A stretch of 64,000 nucleotides of DNA from positions 124,001 through 188,000 of the forward strand of contig DKDP01000003.1 of NCBI GenBank assembly GCA_002449395.1. Direction: 5' to 3'. This DNA is from Ruminococcaceae bacterium UBA6845 (GTDB lineage Bacteria; Bacillota; Clostridia; Oscillospirales; Acutalibacteraceae). The notes beneath the pieces are model-generated. The model was not told the origin of the DNA. It saw nothing but the letters and a program-made list of their open reading frames with translations, and made no database searches. Below are positions 18,260-26,675 of the stretch, piece by piece. Both the position numbers and the translations under genes were made by a program. Numbering within the stretch: position 1 is the stretch's first letter; the number at the start of each line of letters is the position of its first letter.

Positions 18260-18423
18260 TAAGTTACAATAAGTTACAGCAAAAAATCCCGATTTTTTTC
18301 ACTTTTTCCGAATCAAAAAAGGTTATTGCCGATGGCTTGACCGTATATATTTATAATGAAAGCCGTTGTTTTACTGAAAAAGTAACAGAAAAATCGCCGA
18401 TTTGTAACTTTTTGTAACTTTTT
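18258..18423. promoter_or_regulatory. Two pairs of tandem TGTAAC half-sites, 10-bp period
   Basis: AATAAGTTAC occurs twice head to tail at 18258-18267 and 18268-18277, directly upstream of the minus-strand -35. GTAACTTTTT occurs twice at 18404-18413 and 18414-18423 in opposite orientation. Both give TGTAAC-N4-TGTAAC. Direct repeats with one-turn spacing are typical of OmpR/PhoB-family response regulators; WalR uses a related TGT-A-A motif with N5. Likely an operator of such a regulator. Confidence 0.55.
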
Positions 18424-18425
18424 AG

Positions 18426-18537
18426 ATTTTGCACAAAAAATTGATCTTCTAAGCGCCGTAAAATTCCATTTTTTGACATTTTACGGGCGTTTAGGCTTTG
18501 AATGTGTTTTTCTCGTATCAGAAGATTTGTGCAAAAT
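18426..18537. repeat. 112-bp imperfect palindrome
   Basis: ATTTTGCACAAA (18426-18437) pairs perfectly with TTTGTGCAAAAT (18526-18537). Nested arms ATCTTCT (18444-18450)/AGAAGAT (18520-18526) and CGCCGTAAAAT (18454-18464)/ATTTTACGGGCG (18478-18489) follow inwards. An ORF crossing it is not convincing. It may be a MITE-like relic or a large transcript hairpin. Confidence 0.6.
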
Positions 18538-18562
18538 AGATAAAATGCAATTCGATTTTTAT

Positions 18563-18591
18563 TTGACAAATTGGGCAGAGATCACTATAAT
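18563..18591 (+). promoter_or_regulatory. Perfect sigma-A promoter of the G5/3D gene
   Basis: TTGACA (18563-18568), 17 bp, TATAAT (18586-18591). The leader is about 85 nt. Confidence 0.85.
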
Positions 18592-18680
18592 AGGCGGCGT
18601 TGGTTCAAAAACGAACGAAAATCACAGGCAATGCCTGAAAATAAAGCGGTTAATAAACCGTATAAAAGGAGCTTCCGATA

Positions 18681-19940
18681 ATGGAAACTATAAAGCAGAC
18701 ATTTAAAAAGATCGGCGCTGTGATCTTAAAGTCAAAGGTCAAGGTTATTGCGATAACATTTATCGTTTGCCTTGCCGCAGCAACAATTTACGCTGCCGCC
18801 GCAAATTCATATTCCGTAAAGATTCTCGTTGATGACAGTGAGATCAATATCACAACGCTCAGAGAGGATGCAGCCGATATCCTCAAGCAGGCGAATGTTG
18901 AAATCAACAAGGGTGACGTTGTTGATCTTTCCGATTTCTCGAGCGGATCAAAGTCCACGATCACCGTTTACAGAGCCTGCATAATCACCGTTTACGATAA
19001 TTCCGATAACGGAGTTAAGTATCCGGCAGTCGGTTCTGTTGAAAGATCGCTTTCCGAGAACGGTATCGCTCTCAACGACGGCGATGAGCTGAGCTGTAAC
19101 CGTGAGGACGTCGTTTATGAGGGTATGGAGGTTGTTATCTCCAGAGCATTCCCCGTAACTGTTGTTGCCGACGGCGAAACCTACAAGCTCAATATGGCAA
19201 GCGGCACAGTTGCCGACGCACTTAACAAGGCTGTTGTAACGATTGACGATGATGATATTATCTCGGCGTCCCTTGATACTGCGCTCACAAGCGGTATGAC
19301 AATCAAGGTTACAAGAGTTGAATACAAGGAAAGAACCGTTGACGAGGTTCTCCAGTTCACAACTCAGAAGAAGAATAACGCAAATCTCTATACGGATCAG
19401 ACAAAGACAATCCGCAAGGGTGTCAACGGCCGTCAGAATGTCACCTACAAGGATAAGTACGTCAACGGAAAGCTCGTTGAATCGGTTAAGATCAAGTCCG
19501 TTGTTACCAAGGCGGCAACGGAGCGTATACTTGAGGTCGGCACAAAGCGCCGCCCGACAGTCAGTGCAAACGGAATTTACACCGTTTCAACACTCAGTGC
19601 ACCGTCAAGCCTTCAGATCGGCAAGAACGGCGTTCCGACATCATACAAGAGAGTTATCACGGGAACCGCTTCCGCATACTCGGGCGGCGGAGTGACTGCA
19701 ACCGGTAAATATGTAAGACCCGGTTATATCGCCGTTAACCCGAATCAGATCCCTTACGGCACAAAGATGTGGATCGTTTCAAACGACGGATCATATGTCT
19801 ACGGATACGCTTCGGCAGAGGACACAGGCGGATTCATTTACTGGTCGGGCAGCAGCTCGACGGTTTGCGACCTCTACTTTGACTCGGAGGGTCAGGCAAG
19901 CGCATTCGGCAGACGTGGCGTAACAATCTATATTCTCTGA
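18681..19940 (+). CDS. G5 and 3D domain-containing wall-associated protein (YabE-like)
   Basis: A 419-residue protein with a membrane/signal segment (about residues 18-40). DUF348 ubiquitin-like modules follow (SVKILVDDSEINITTLREDAADILKQANV and two further copies to about 215). A G5 domain lies at about 215-295 (ERTVDEVLQFTTQKKNN ... TKAATERILEVGTK). The C-terminal 3D domain has TASAYSGGGVTATGKY, IPYGTKMWI, SAEDTGGFI and CDLYFDS, the three conserved Asp positions. YabE/RpfB/YuiC-type proteins act on or bind peptidoglycan; the 3D domain resembles lytic transglycosylase barrels. AAAAGGAG precedes the ATG at 18681. A perfect promoter and TGTAAC repeats lie upstream. Confidence 0.9.
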   Translation: METIKQTFKKIGAVILKSKVKVIAITFIVCLAAATIYAAAANSYSVKILVDDSEINITTLREDAADILKQANVEINKGDVVDLSDFSSGSKSTITVYRACIITVYDNSDNGVKYPAVGSVERSLSENGIALNDGDELSCNREDVVYEGMEVVISRAFPVTVVADGETYKLNMASGTVADALNKAVVTIDDDDIISASLDTALTSGMTIKVTRVEYKERTVDEVLQFTTQKKNNANLYTDQTKTIRKGVNGRQNVTYKDKYVNGKLVESVKIKSVVTKAATERILEVGTKRRPTVSANGIYTVSTLSAPSSLQIGKNGVPTSYKRVITGTASAYSGGGVTATGKYVRPGYIAVNPNQIPYGTKMWIVSNDGSYVYGYASAEDTGGFIYWSGSSSTVCDLYFDSEGQASAFGRRGVTIYIL

Positions 19941-19954
19941 TTATAAATACAGTG

Positions 19955-19998
19955 AAAGCTATAATTTGCAATGGAAGTTGTGAATTATAGCTTTTTAT
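19955..19998 (+). terminator. Terminator of the G5/3D gene
   Basis: AAAGCTATAATT (19955-19966) pairs perfectly with AATTATAGCTTT (19983-19994), followed by TTATTAT. Confidence 0.8.
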
Positions 19999-20092
19999 TA
20001 TACGGAGATCCAATTGAACTTACTTAAACAGGAGACAAAATGATTTGTCTCGAAAAAAATGTTGATTTTCGTCGTAAATACCGCCGTACTTC

Positions 20093-20120
20093 TTGCAAGC
20101 CGTCGGTTTTGTGATATAAT
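20093..20120 (+). promoter_or_regulatory. Promoter of the YczE-like membrane protein
   Basis: TTGCAA (20093-20098), 16 bp, TATAAT (20115-20120). Confidence 0.6.
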
Positions 20121-20149
20121 AATTGAAATGTTCAGTCGGAGGGATTGAT

Positions 20150-20848
20150 ATGTCAGGCAAAAAAATCGTACTTCACGGAGAATTTGTATATGCGGCGGCA
20201 ATAATTCTCCTTTCACTTGCCGTTGCGATGCTCAGCGCGGCGAATTTCGGCGTTTCGATGATCGTTGCGCCGGCTTATATAATCAGCCAAAAGCTCGGAG
20301 TTATAACTTTCGGCCAAGGCGAATATCTTGTCCAAAGCATATTGTTTATTGTTTTTTGCATATTGATGAAAAAGGTGAAAATTGTTTATTTCAGCTCGTT
20401 CGCAACCTGCCTGATTTACGGAGCTGTGCTCGATCTTTGGAGATGGGCGGTGCCGCTGTTCAATCCGAACATAACCGAGCCCGGCTCAATGAGCCTGCCG
20501 ATCAGAATCGTTCTTTTCCTCGGCGGTATGATTCTGACGTCGTTTTCGGTAATGCTGTTCTATAAGACGTATCTTTACCCGCAGGTATATGATTTCTTCG
20601 TCAAGGGCATAAGCGCACGGTTCGGCAAGGACAGAACGAAGTTTAAGATCGCTTTCGATTTTTCTTGCCTCGCCGTTTCCTGTGTTCTTACACTTGTCCT
20701 GTTCCGCAAATTCGTCGGAATCGGCATCGGAACGCTTATTCTTACCGCATTGAACGGTTTTATCATCGGTTGGTTTGACAAGCTGTTCGACAGATGCGTT
20801 GATCTCAGACCGCTGTTTCCGAAGTTTGCGGCAAAGTTTGATTTATAA
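20150..20848 (+). CDS. YczE/YitT-like (DUF6198-type) integral membrane protein
   Basis: The start at ATG 20150 has TCGGAGGG upstream; the ATG at 20123 lacks a site. The 232-residue product has five to six membrane helices. SAANFGVSMIVAPAYIIS near residue 35 and the conserved late segment VGIGIGTLILTALNGFIIGWFDK near the C-terminus match the YczE/YyaS/YitT-like and DUF6198 membrane proteins. Their biochemical function is not established; small-molecule transport is suspected. It is a monocistronic gene with its own promoter. Confidence 0.6.
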   Translation: MSGKKIVLHGEFVYAAAIILLSLAVAMLSAANFGVSMIVAPAYIISQKLGVITFGQGEYLVQSILFIVFCILMKKVKIVYFSSFATCLIYGAVLDLWRWAVPLFNPNITEPGSMSLPIRIVLFLGGMILTSFSVMLFYKTYLYPQVYDFFVKGISARFGKDRTKFKIAFDFSCLAVSCVLTLVLFRKFVGIGIGTLILTALNGFIIGWFDKLFDRCVDLRPLFPKFAAKFDL

Positions 20849-20879
20849 AATCGTAAAAAAGAATTAACAAATAATTCAC

Positions 20880-20908
20880 TTGAATTTACAGACGAAATGT
20901 TGTATGCT
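20880..20908 (+). promoter_or_regulatory. Promoter of the lipoprotein-fabG pair
   Basis: TTGAAT (20880-20885), 17 bp, TATGCT (20903-20908). Confidence 0.5.
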
Positions 20909-20968
20909 TATATCAAAGGAAAATGTTTTTGCTTCAGTCGTTTTCCTGAATTTACGGAGGTAACGATT

Positions 20969-21877
20969 ATGAAAAAAGGTTTATGTATAATACTTTCCGC
21001 TCTTATGGTGGTTTTGTCATTTGCCGCTTGCGGAAAGAAAAAAGTCAGCGACGAACCGACAAAGGTTGACGAAAACGGTTCGGCATATGTTGAAGTAACG
21101 GATAAGGACGGCAAAGAGGTCACATCGGTTCTGTCCGATAAGGATAAGGAAAATGCAGATAAAAATGCTGCCAAGAACAATAAAAGCACAACAACGGCAA
21201 ATTATTCCGAGATTGCATCGCAACTTGAAAAGCAGGCGTCCGGAATGGAAAATCTGAATGAAAAAGATCTTGTCTCGGATAAAAAGGACCTGATAAGCGG
21301 CGGTACGGAAATCAAGAAGACAAGTCTTCGTGATGATGTCATCGGAAAAACTCTTAAATCCGGAAAATTCACCCTTAAGATGAAAATGAAAGCCGCTTCG
21401 GGAACGGATACTCCCGTTTCACTTGTTTGTGACGGAAAAAAGATTGCGGCGGATATGACGCTCAGCGGTATGCAGACAAGAGCTATTATTGAGAGCGACG
21501 GCGTATATGTAGTATTGCCTTCCGCAAAGGTTTATCTTAAGGCTTCCTCCGATGAGATCGGAAGCATAGATGACCTTACGAATCTTACAGATACAAACGC
21601 TAAGTATGTCGGTTCAACAAAGGTCAAAGTGAACGGAACCGAGTGTACCTGTGAGGAATACAAGGCTGACGACGGCAGCGTAATGAAGTATTATTTCTCG
21701 AGCCAAAAAGAGTGGAAACGTATGGAATTTATCAACGGCGACAAAGTCTCGATTTATGATATTGAATCGCTTTCCGGCAAGGTTGATGAAAGCGTATTCT
21801 CGCTCAAGGGTTATACGGATATAACTGCTGTTATTATGGCACAGGCAGATCTCACCACAACCACCAAAAAGAGCTAA
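20969..21877 (+). CDS. Lipoprotein with LolA/LppX-like lipid-binding fold (predicted)
   Basis: The start at ATG 20969 (ACGGAGG upstream) gives a 302-residue protein with a lipoprotein signal: MKKGLCIILSALMVVLSFAACGKKK, with the lipobox LSFAAC and Cys at about 21. An acidic/Lys-rich linker runs to about residue 110. The C-terminal 190 residues alternate short beta strands (GKFTLKMKMKAASGTD, TRAIIESDGVYVVLPSAKVYLK, VNGTECTCEEYKADDGSVMKYYF), the pattern of LolA/LppX-like or DUF-type beta-barrels seen in Gram-positive outer-surface lipoproteins. The fold call is inference. Its stop shares one base with the fabG-like gene start. Confidence 0.6.
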   Translation: MKKGLCIILSALMVVLSFAACGKKKVSDEPTKVDENGSAYVEVTDKDGKEVTSVLSDKDKENADKNAAKNNKSTTTANYSEIASQLEKQASGMENLNEKDLVSDKKDLISGGTEIKKTSLRDDVIGKTLKSGKFTLKMKMKAASGTDTPVSLVCDGKKIAADMTLSGMQTRAIIESDGVYVVLPSAKVYLKASSDEIGSIDDLTNLTDTNAKYVGSTKVKVNGTECTCEEYKADDGSVMKYYFSSQKEWKRMEFINGDKVSIYDIESLSGKVDESVFSLKGYTDITAVIMAQADLTTTTKKS

Positions 21878-22605
21878 TGAAAAATGTACTTATAACAGGC
21901 TCTGCAAGAGGAATCGGCGCTAAGACGGCAATTCTCTTCGCCGCAGAGGGATACAATGTTATCGTAAATTATAATACAAGTGAAAAGGAAGCCGCTGAGA
22001 CTTGTCGCAGAATAAGCCTCGGCGGCGGCAATTCTGTTATGATTCGGGCGGATGTTTCGAAGAGGGACGAAGCCGAACGACTCTTTGCCGAGGCGAAGGA
22101 GGCGTTCGGATCCGTTGATGTGCTTGTAAATAACGCAGGTATTGCACAGATCAAGCTGTTTACGGATATCACGGATGAAGATTATGACAGAATGTTCGAC
22201 TGCAATGTCAGAAGTGTGTTCAACTGCTGTCAGCTTGCGCTCCCCGATATGATTCATAAAAAGCAGGGCAGAATAATCAACGTTTCCTCAATGTGGGGAA
22301 TAACGGGTGCCTCGTGTGAGGTTCATTATTCGGCGTCAAAGTCGGCGGTTATCGGACTTACCAAGGCACTGGCGCGGGAGGTTGCACCGTCGGGAATTAC
22401 GGTTAATGCAGTCGCTCCGGGCGTCATTGACACGCCGATGAACGGTTGTTTTGACAAGGAGACGATGGATGCGCTCAAAGAGGAAACTCCGGTCGGCAGA
22501 CTCGGAACTCCCGAGGACGTTGCAAGGGCAATTCTGTTCCTTGCCGACGAAAAATCATCATTTATAACCGGTCAGACTGTCGGAATTGACGGCGGCTTTA
22601 TCTGA
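21877..22605 (+). CDS. Short-chain dehydrogenase/reductase, FabG-like
   Basis: A 242-residue classical SDR: cofactor motif GSARGIGAKTA at the N-terminus, NNAG near residue 87, the catalytic Ser-Tyr-Lys in VSSMWG ... YSASKSAV, and the C-terminal LADEKSSFITGQTVGIDGGFI typical of FabG. FabG reduces 3-oxoacyl-ACP with NADPH. However, this gene is outside any fatty-acid cluster and is translationally coupled to a lipoprotein, so it may be a second, specialised reductase. Arg at the position after the first Rossmann strand region and the RADVSKRDE segment favour NADP(H). Confidence 0.85.
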   Translation: MKNVLITGSARGIGAKTAILFAAEGYNVIVNYNTSEKEAAETCRRISLGGGNSVMIRADVSKRDEAERLFAEAKEAFGSVDVLVNNAGIAQIKLFTDITDEDYDRMFDCNVRSVFNCCQLALPDMIHKKQGRIINVSSMWGITGASCEVHYSASKSAVIGLTKALAREVAPSGITVNAVAPGVIDTPMNGCFDKETMDALKEETPVGRLGTPEDVARAILFLADEKSSFITGQTVGIDGGFI

Positions 22606-22641
22606 TTGCAATCTATTTATACAAATTGTAGAAAAAGATTC

Positions 22642-22670
22642 TTGATTTTATAATAAAACTGTGTTAGAAT
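22642..22670 (+). promoter_or_regulatory. Promoter of the zinc-ribbon membrane protein
   Basis: TTGATT (22642-22647), 17 bp, TAGAAT (22665-22670). Confidence 0.65.
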
Positions 22671-22699
22671 ATCCTATATACTGAAAGGGAGGAATCCTA

Positions 22700-23530
22700 A
22701 TGGCTGTTTGTCCGAAATGCGGAAGAAAACTTAAAATCACAGATATCAAGCCCACTTGCCCGGGTTGCGGCGTTAATCTGCTTTATTATAAGATAGAGGA
22801 AAGACTTGAGGTCGACGCTATCAATGCAGAGCTTGAGCACGCAAAAACTCAGAAGAGAGTTGACCGTGCAAAAGATGCAATGTTCGGCACACCTCTTGCA
22901 ATAGTAAGACTGGTTCTGCTTGTCCTCGTTGTCGGAATGTTCTTTGTTCCGCTAGCAACGTTCCATGCAGTCGGACCGTATTTTGACAAGACAACTACAT
23001 TGAATGCTCTTGAAATTTACAATTCGGTTTCGGCACTTGATTTTGACGGTATGTTTGTTCTTGCCGGTTCTCCCGTTCTCAAGACAAGCTTTATGTTCCT
23101 CGCAATCTCGGCTGTAACGATTGTCGTTTCCGTTCTCTGCGCACTGCTTGAGCTGATTTTCAGCTTCCTTTCGAGCTCGCCGCACGGATTTATAAGAAAC
23201 ATTATCTTTGCATCGGTCGGAATCGTTTCCGCAGTTGCATCACTTGTTACATATAAGAAGTTCCTTGCAAATATTGAGTCCGTATTCAGCGGAATCATTG
23301 ACGGATCGGTAAAGGTCGGCATTTATCTTGTTATTGCCGCATTCGTGCTTTGCATTGTTATCAATATCATAATCAAAGTAAAGCATACTCCCGTTAAGTA
23401 TAAGGATACATACGTTGACAGCGTTCCTTATGAAATCTTCGTTGAGAAGTTCGGCGTTAAGAAGTACGATATGGAATCCCTTGAGGCGATCAAAGCCGAT
23501 ATGGAGCAGTACAAAGTCGTTGAGGAATAA
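22700..23530 (+). CDS. Membrane protein with N-terminal zinc ribbon, unknown function
   Basis: A 276-residue protein. The N-terminus has a compact double CxxC zinc ribbon (CPKCGRKLKITDIKPTCPGCG, residues 4-24). A short amphipathic stretch and then four hydrophobic segments follow (about 72-92, 130-155, 165-185, 195-225), and the protein ends in an acidic cytoplasmic tail (VEKFGVKKYDMESLEAIKADME). Zinc-ribbon membrane proteins of this kind are common in Clostridia and mostly uncharacterised. It has its own promoter and a strong terminator. No function is proposed. Confidence 0.65.
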   Translation: MAVCPKCGRKLKITDIKPTCPGCGVNLLYYKIEERLEVDAINAELEHAKTQKRVDRAKDAMFGTPLAIVRLVLLVLVVGMFFVPLATFHAVGPYFDKTTTLNALEIYNSVSALDFDGMFVLAGSPVLKTSFMFLAISAVTIVVSVLCALLELIFSFLSSSPHGFIRNIIFASVGIVSAVASLVTYKKFLANIESVFSGIIDGSVKVGIYLVIAAFVLCIVINIIIKVKHTPVKYKDTYVDSVPYEIFVEKFGVKKYDMESLEAIKADMEQYKVVEE

Positions 23531-23545
23531 TTAAACAGCATATTC

Positions 23546-23582
23546 AAACGGTCACAAGATTTCTGCCCTGTGACCGTTTTTA
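23546..23582 (+). terminator. Terminator of the zinc-ribbon membrane protein
   Basis: AAACGGTCACA (23546-23556) pairs perfectly with TGTGACCGTTT (23569-23579), followed by TTT. Confidence 0.88.
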
Positions 23583-23619
23583 CATAGGACGGACATTGTC
23601 TATATTTCCCCGAAAAAAC

Positions 23620-23647
23620 TTGACAAAAATTTTTGTTATGGTATCAT
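23620..23647 (+). promoter_or_regulatory. Promoter of the riboswitch/ATPase transcript
   Basis: TTGACA (23620-23625), 16 bp, TATCAT (23642-23647). Transcription would start near 23655, just before the riboswitch. Confidence 0.7.
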
Positions 23648-23655
23648 AATTATAC

Positions 23656-23815
23656 ATCCATTGGGGAGTAGCTATGGGATTATCCCATCTGCTGTCACCA
23701 CACGCTTTAAAAACTTGAAATATTAAGTTATTTTTAGCTGGCAGCAGACATATGCGAAATTTTCGTGTTTGATGCAAGACCTTTGGCAGACACTAAGTCT
23801 GTCAAAGGTTTTTTG
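23656..23815 (+). ncRNA. yybP-ykoY family (Mn2+) riboswitch with terminator
   Basis: The leader starts with the family hallmark GGGGAGTAGCT (23663-23673). It has a CTGTC/GGCAGCAG stem in the middle and returns with a GATGCAAGACCTTTG block (23771-23785), the conserved 3' side of the aptamer. It then ends in an intrinsic terminator: ACCTTTGGCAGAC (23779-23791) with GTCTGTCAAAGGT (23797-23809) and TTTTTT. The aptamer 3' strand and terminator 5' arm overlap, so ligand binding can exclude the terminator. yybP-ykoY RNAs sense Mn2+ and switch on exporters, and a P-type cation ATPase follows immediately. Confidence 0.82.
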
Positions 23816-23837
23816 TTACAAAAAAGGAGGTCATTTT

Positions 23838-26570
23838 TTGAAGTATTATCTCGAAAATGTGAAAGAGGTTCTTTCGCAGACCGGCAGCTCCGAAAACGGT
23901 CTCAGTTCTGCCGAGGCGGCAAAACGACTTGAGAAAAACGGAAAAAATAAGCTCAAGGAAGCCGAAAAGGAAAGTATGTTCAAGAAGTTTATCAACTCGC
24001 TTGCCGATCCTATGATCATTATGCTTCTTGTTGCGGCGGCAATACAGGGCGTTGTTGCCGTTATTGAGGCGGGCGGTAAGCCAACCGTGCGTGACTTCGC
24101 CGATGTGCTTGTTATTCTTGTTGTTGTTATCATCAACACAATAATGAGCCTTGTGCAGGAGAGTAAGGCAGAGGCGGCAATGGACGCTCTTATGCAGATG
24201 ACGGCGGCAACCTCAAAGGTTCTTCGTGACGGTGAGGTCGTTGTTCTCAAGAGTGAGGATGTCGTTGTCGGCGATGTTATTCTTCTTGAGGCAGGCGATG
24301 CTGTTCCCGCAGACTGCCGAATCATTGAATCACATTCAATGAAGGTTGAGGAAGCGGCTCTAACAGGTGAATCCGTTCCCGTTACAAAGATGGTAGATGT
24401 TCTTATGCTTAAGGACAGCTCAAAGGACGTTGCTCTCGGCGACAGAAAGAATATGCTTTATAGCGGTTCTACGATTGTTTACGGACGTGGCAAGGCTGTT
24501 GTCACAGGTACGGGAATGAACACCGAGATGGGCAAGATTGCCGATGCTCTTAACTCAGCGGAAAAAGAGGAAACTCCGCTTCAGAAGAAGATGGGCGAGC
24601 TTTCACATTTCCTTACAAAGCTCGTTATCGGTATCAGCGTACTTGTTTTCGTTGTCGGCGTTGTCGAGACGCTTGTTCTTTCCGATCAGGGCTTCTCATG
24701 GAAGCTGCTCGGCGAGACTTCACTTAATACATTCATTGCGGCGATCGCTCTTGCGGTTGCGGCTATTCCCGAGGGACTTCCCGCCGTTGTTACGATCATT
24801 CTTTCGATCGGCGTTACGGCAATGAGTAAGCGCCAGGCTCTTATCAGAAAGCTGACCGCTGTTGAAACCCTCGGCTGTACTCAGATCATCTGTTCGGACA
24901 AGACCGGTACACTTACCCAGAACAAGATGACGGTTGTTGACCACTACGGCGAGGACGAAAATCTCCTTGCCAAGGCTATGGCACTTTGCTGTGATGCGGA
25001 GATTGATGCAAACGGCAAGGTTACGGGTGAGCCGACAGAGGCGGCACTCGTGGCTTACGCTTATTCGCTCAGTATGCACAAGAATGATCTTATCACTGCC
25101 GCACCCCGTATCGGCGAGGCTCCGTTTGACTCGGGCAGAAAGATGATGTCCACCGTTCACAAGACGGCAGACGGAATCGTTCAGTATACCAAGGGCGCAC
25201 CCGATGAGATCCTCAAGAAGTGCAAGTTTGCCCTTGTGGATGGCAAGGTTGTTGAGATCACCGATGAGATCAAAGCCGCCGCACTTAAGGATAACAAGAG
25301 AATGGCGGACAAGGCTCTGAGAGTTCTTGCCTGCGCATATAAGAATTACGATTCCGCTCCTGCGAATTTCGATCCCGAAACTCTTGAAAATGACCTTATT
25401 TTCATCGGTCTTACGGGTATGATCGATCCGGTTCGTCCCGAGGTTAAGGCGGCTATCGACGAGTGCCGTCAGGCAGGAATCCGCCCCGTTATGATTACGG
25501 GCGACCATAAGGATACCGCCGTAGCAATCGGCAAGGAGCTCGGAATTATCAGCGACGCATCCGAGGCCATTATGGGCGCAGAGCTCGATAAGTTCAGCGA
25601 TGAGGAGCTCAAGGAGCAGGTTACTAAGTATTCGGTTTACGCACGTGTTCAGCCCGAGCATAAGACACGCATAGTCAAGGCGTGGAAAGCAAGAGGAATG
25701 GTAACGGCAATGACCGGCGACGGTGTTAATGACGCCCCGTCGATTAAGGCTGCCGATATCGGTATCGGAATGGGCATCACAGGTACGGATGTTACAAAGG
25801 GCACATCCGATATGGTTCTTGCGGACGATAACTTTGCGACCATCGTCAATGCTGTTGAAGAGGGCCGTAAGATCTACGATAATGTGCTCAAGGTTCTTCA
25901 GTTCCAGCTTTCAACAAATCTCAGTGAAGTTATTATTATGTTTGTTGCATCAATACTTCACTTCACGATTCTTTCACCCGTACATCTTCTTTGGATCAAT
26001 ATGGTTACCGACTCGCTTCCGGGTCTTGCGCTCGGTATGGAAAAGGCTGAGGGCGACATAATGAGAAGACGTCCCCGTGCAACAACGGATGGAATTTTCT
26101 CCAACGGAGCAGGCATTGATATGGTATGGCAGGGTATTTACCTTGCAATTGTTGAGATTGCCGCTTATGTAATCGGCTTCTGGCTTGAGCCCTCGGGCGG
26201 CGGAGCACACAGCCTTGCAGGCTTCTTTAGCGGAGAACTTTGCGTAAACGCAATGGCTATGGCTTTCCTCACCGTTAACTTCTCCGAGATGATGTGTGCT
26301 ATCAATATGCGTTCACGTCAGGCTTCAATCTTCTCGGCGGATATGATGAAGAAGATGAACTGGTGGCTTATCGGTGCATTTGTTGTAACAACCGCACTTA
26401 CCCTTGCGGCGATTTATATTCCGGGTCTTTGTACTGTATTCGGCATTGAGCCGGGCACATTCAGCACGGAGGAGCTCGCAATTTCATTCGGTCTTGCACT
26501 TTCAACTATTCCTGTATTTGAAATAGGCAAGGCAATCAGAAGAGCTGTAAACAAAAGAAAAGCAGTATAA
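23838..26570 (+). CDS. P-type (P2A) cation ATPase, predicted Mn2+/Ca2+ exporter
   Basis: The start at TTG 23838 is chosen because AAAGGAGG (23824-23831 region) precedes it; in-frame ATG codons at 23769 and 23772 lie inside the riboswitch terminator. The 910-residue pump has an N-terminal cation-ATPase domain, actuator loop with TGES (ALTGESVPV), ion-site helix AAIPEGLPAVV, phosphorylation motif CSDKTGTLTQNKM, hinge MTGDGVNDAPSIKAADIGIGMG, and M6 LWINMVTDSLPGLALG with the conserved Asn and Asp. This is the single-site SERCA/PMR1/LMCA1-like class, which pumps Ca2+ and often Mn2+. The upstream manganese-type riboswitch points to Mn2+ export. Confidence 0.92.
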   Translation: MKYYLENVKEVLSQTGSSENGLSSAEAAKRLEKNGKNKLKEAEKESMFKKFINSLADPMIIMLLVAAAIQGVVAVIEAGGKPTVRDFADVLVILVVVIINTIMSLVQESKAEAAMDALMQMTAATSKVLRDGEVVVLKSEDVVVGDVILLEAGDAVPADCRIIESHSMKVEEAALTGESVPVTKMVDVLMLKDSSKDVALGDRKNMLYSGSTIVYGRGKAVVTGTGMNTEMGKIADALNSAEKEETPLQKKMGELSHFLTKLVIGISVLVFVVGVVETLVLSDQGFSWKLLGETSLNTFIAAIALAVAAIPEGLPAVVTIILSIGVTAMSKRQALIRKLTAVETLGCTQIICSDKTGTLTQNKMTVVDHYGEDENLLAKAMALCCDAEIDANGKVTGEPTEAALVAYAYSLSMHKNDLITAAPRIGEAPFDSGRKMMSTVHKTADGIVQYTKGAPDEILKKCKFALVDGKVVEITDEIKAAALKDNKRMADKALRVLACAYKNYDSAPANFDPETLENDLIFIGLTGMIDPVRPEVKAAIDECRQAGIRPVMITGDHKDTAVAIGKELGIISDASEAIMGAELDKFSDEELKEQVTKYSVYARVQPEHKTRIVKAWKARGMVTAMTGDGVNDAPSIKAADIGIGMGITGTDVTKGTSDMVLADDNFATIVNAVEEGRKIYDNVLKVLQFQLSTNLSEVIIMFVASILHFTILSPVHLLWINMVTDSLPGLALGMEKAEGDIMRRRPRATTDGIFSNGAGIDMVWQGIYLAIVEIAAYVIGFWLEPSGGGAHSLAGFFSGELCVNAMAMAFLTVNFSEMMCAINMRSRQASIFSADMMKKMNWWLIGAFVVTTALTLAAIYIPGLCTVFGIEPGTFSTEELAISFGLALSTIPVFEIGKAIRRAVNKRKAV

Positions 26571-26581
26571 GTAAGATAATA

Positions 26582-26620
26582 AAAAGGCTGTGGCGAATTG
26601 AATTTCGTCACAGCCTTTTG
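26582..26620 (+). terminator. Terminator of the cation ATPase
   Basis: AAAAGGCTGTGGCGAA (26582-26597) pairs with TTCGTCACAGCCTTTT (26604-26619), one G.U pair. Confidence 0.9.
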
Positions 26621-26675
26621 CTGTCTTGAGACACAATAATTGAGATATAAAAAAGTGAGCCGTATTTGGGGCGTT

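Noticed and set aside
18473..18706. ORF of 77 codons upstream of the G5/3D gene
   Set aside because: It crosses the nested palindrome and the perfect promoter and overlaps the start of the real gene; no ribosome binding site or recognisable product.
23769..23837. In-frame ATG codons upstream of the cation ATPase as its start
   Set aside because: They lie within the riboswitch aptamer and terminator and have no ribosome binding site; TTG 23838 has AAAGGAGG.
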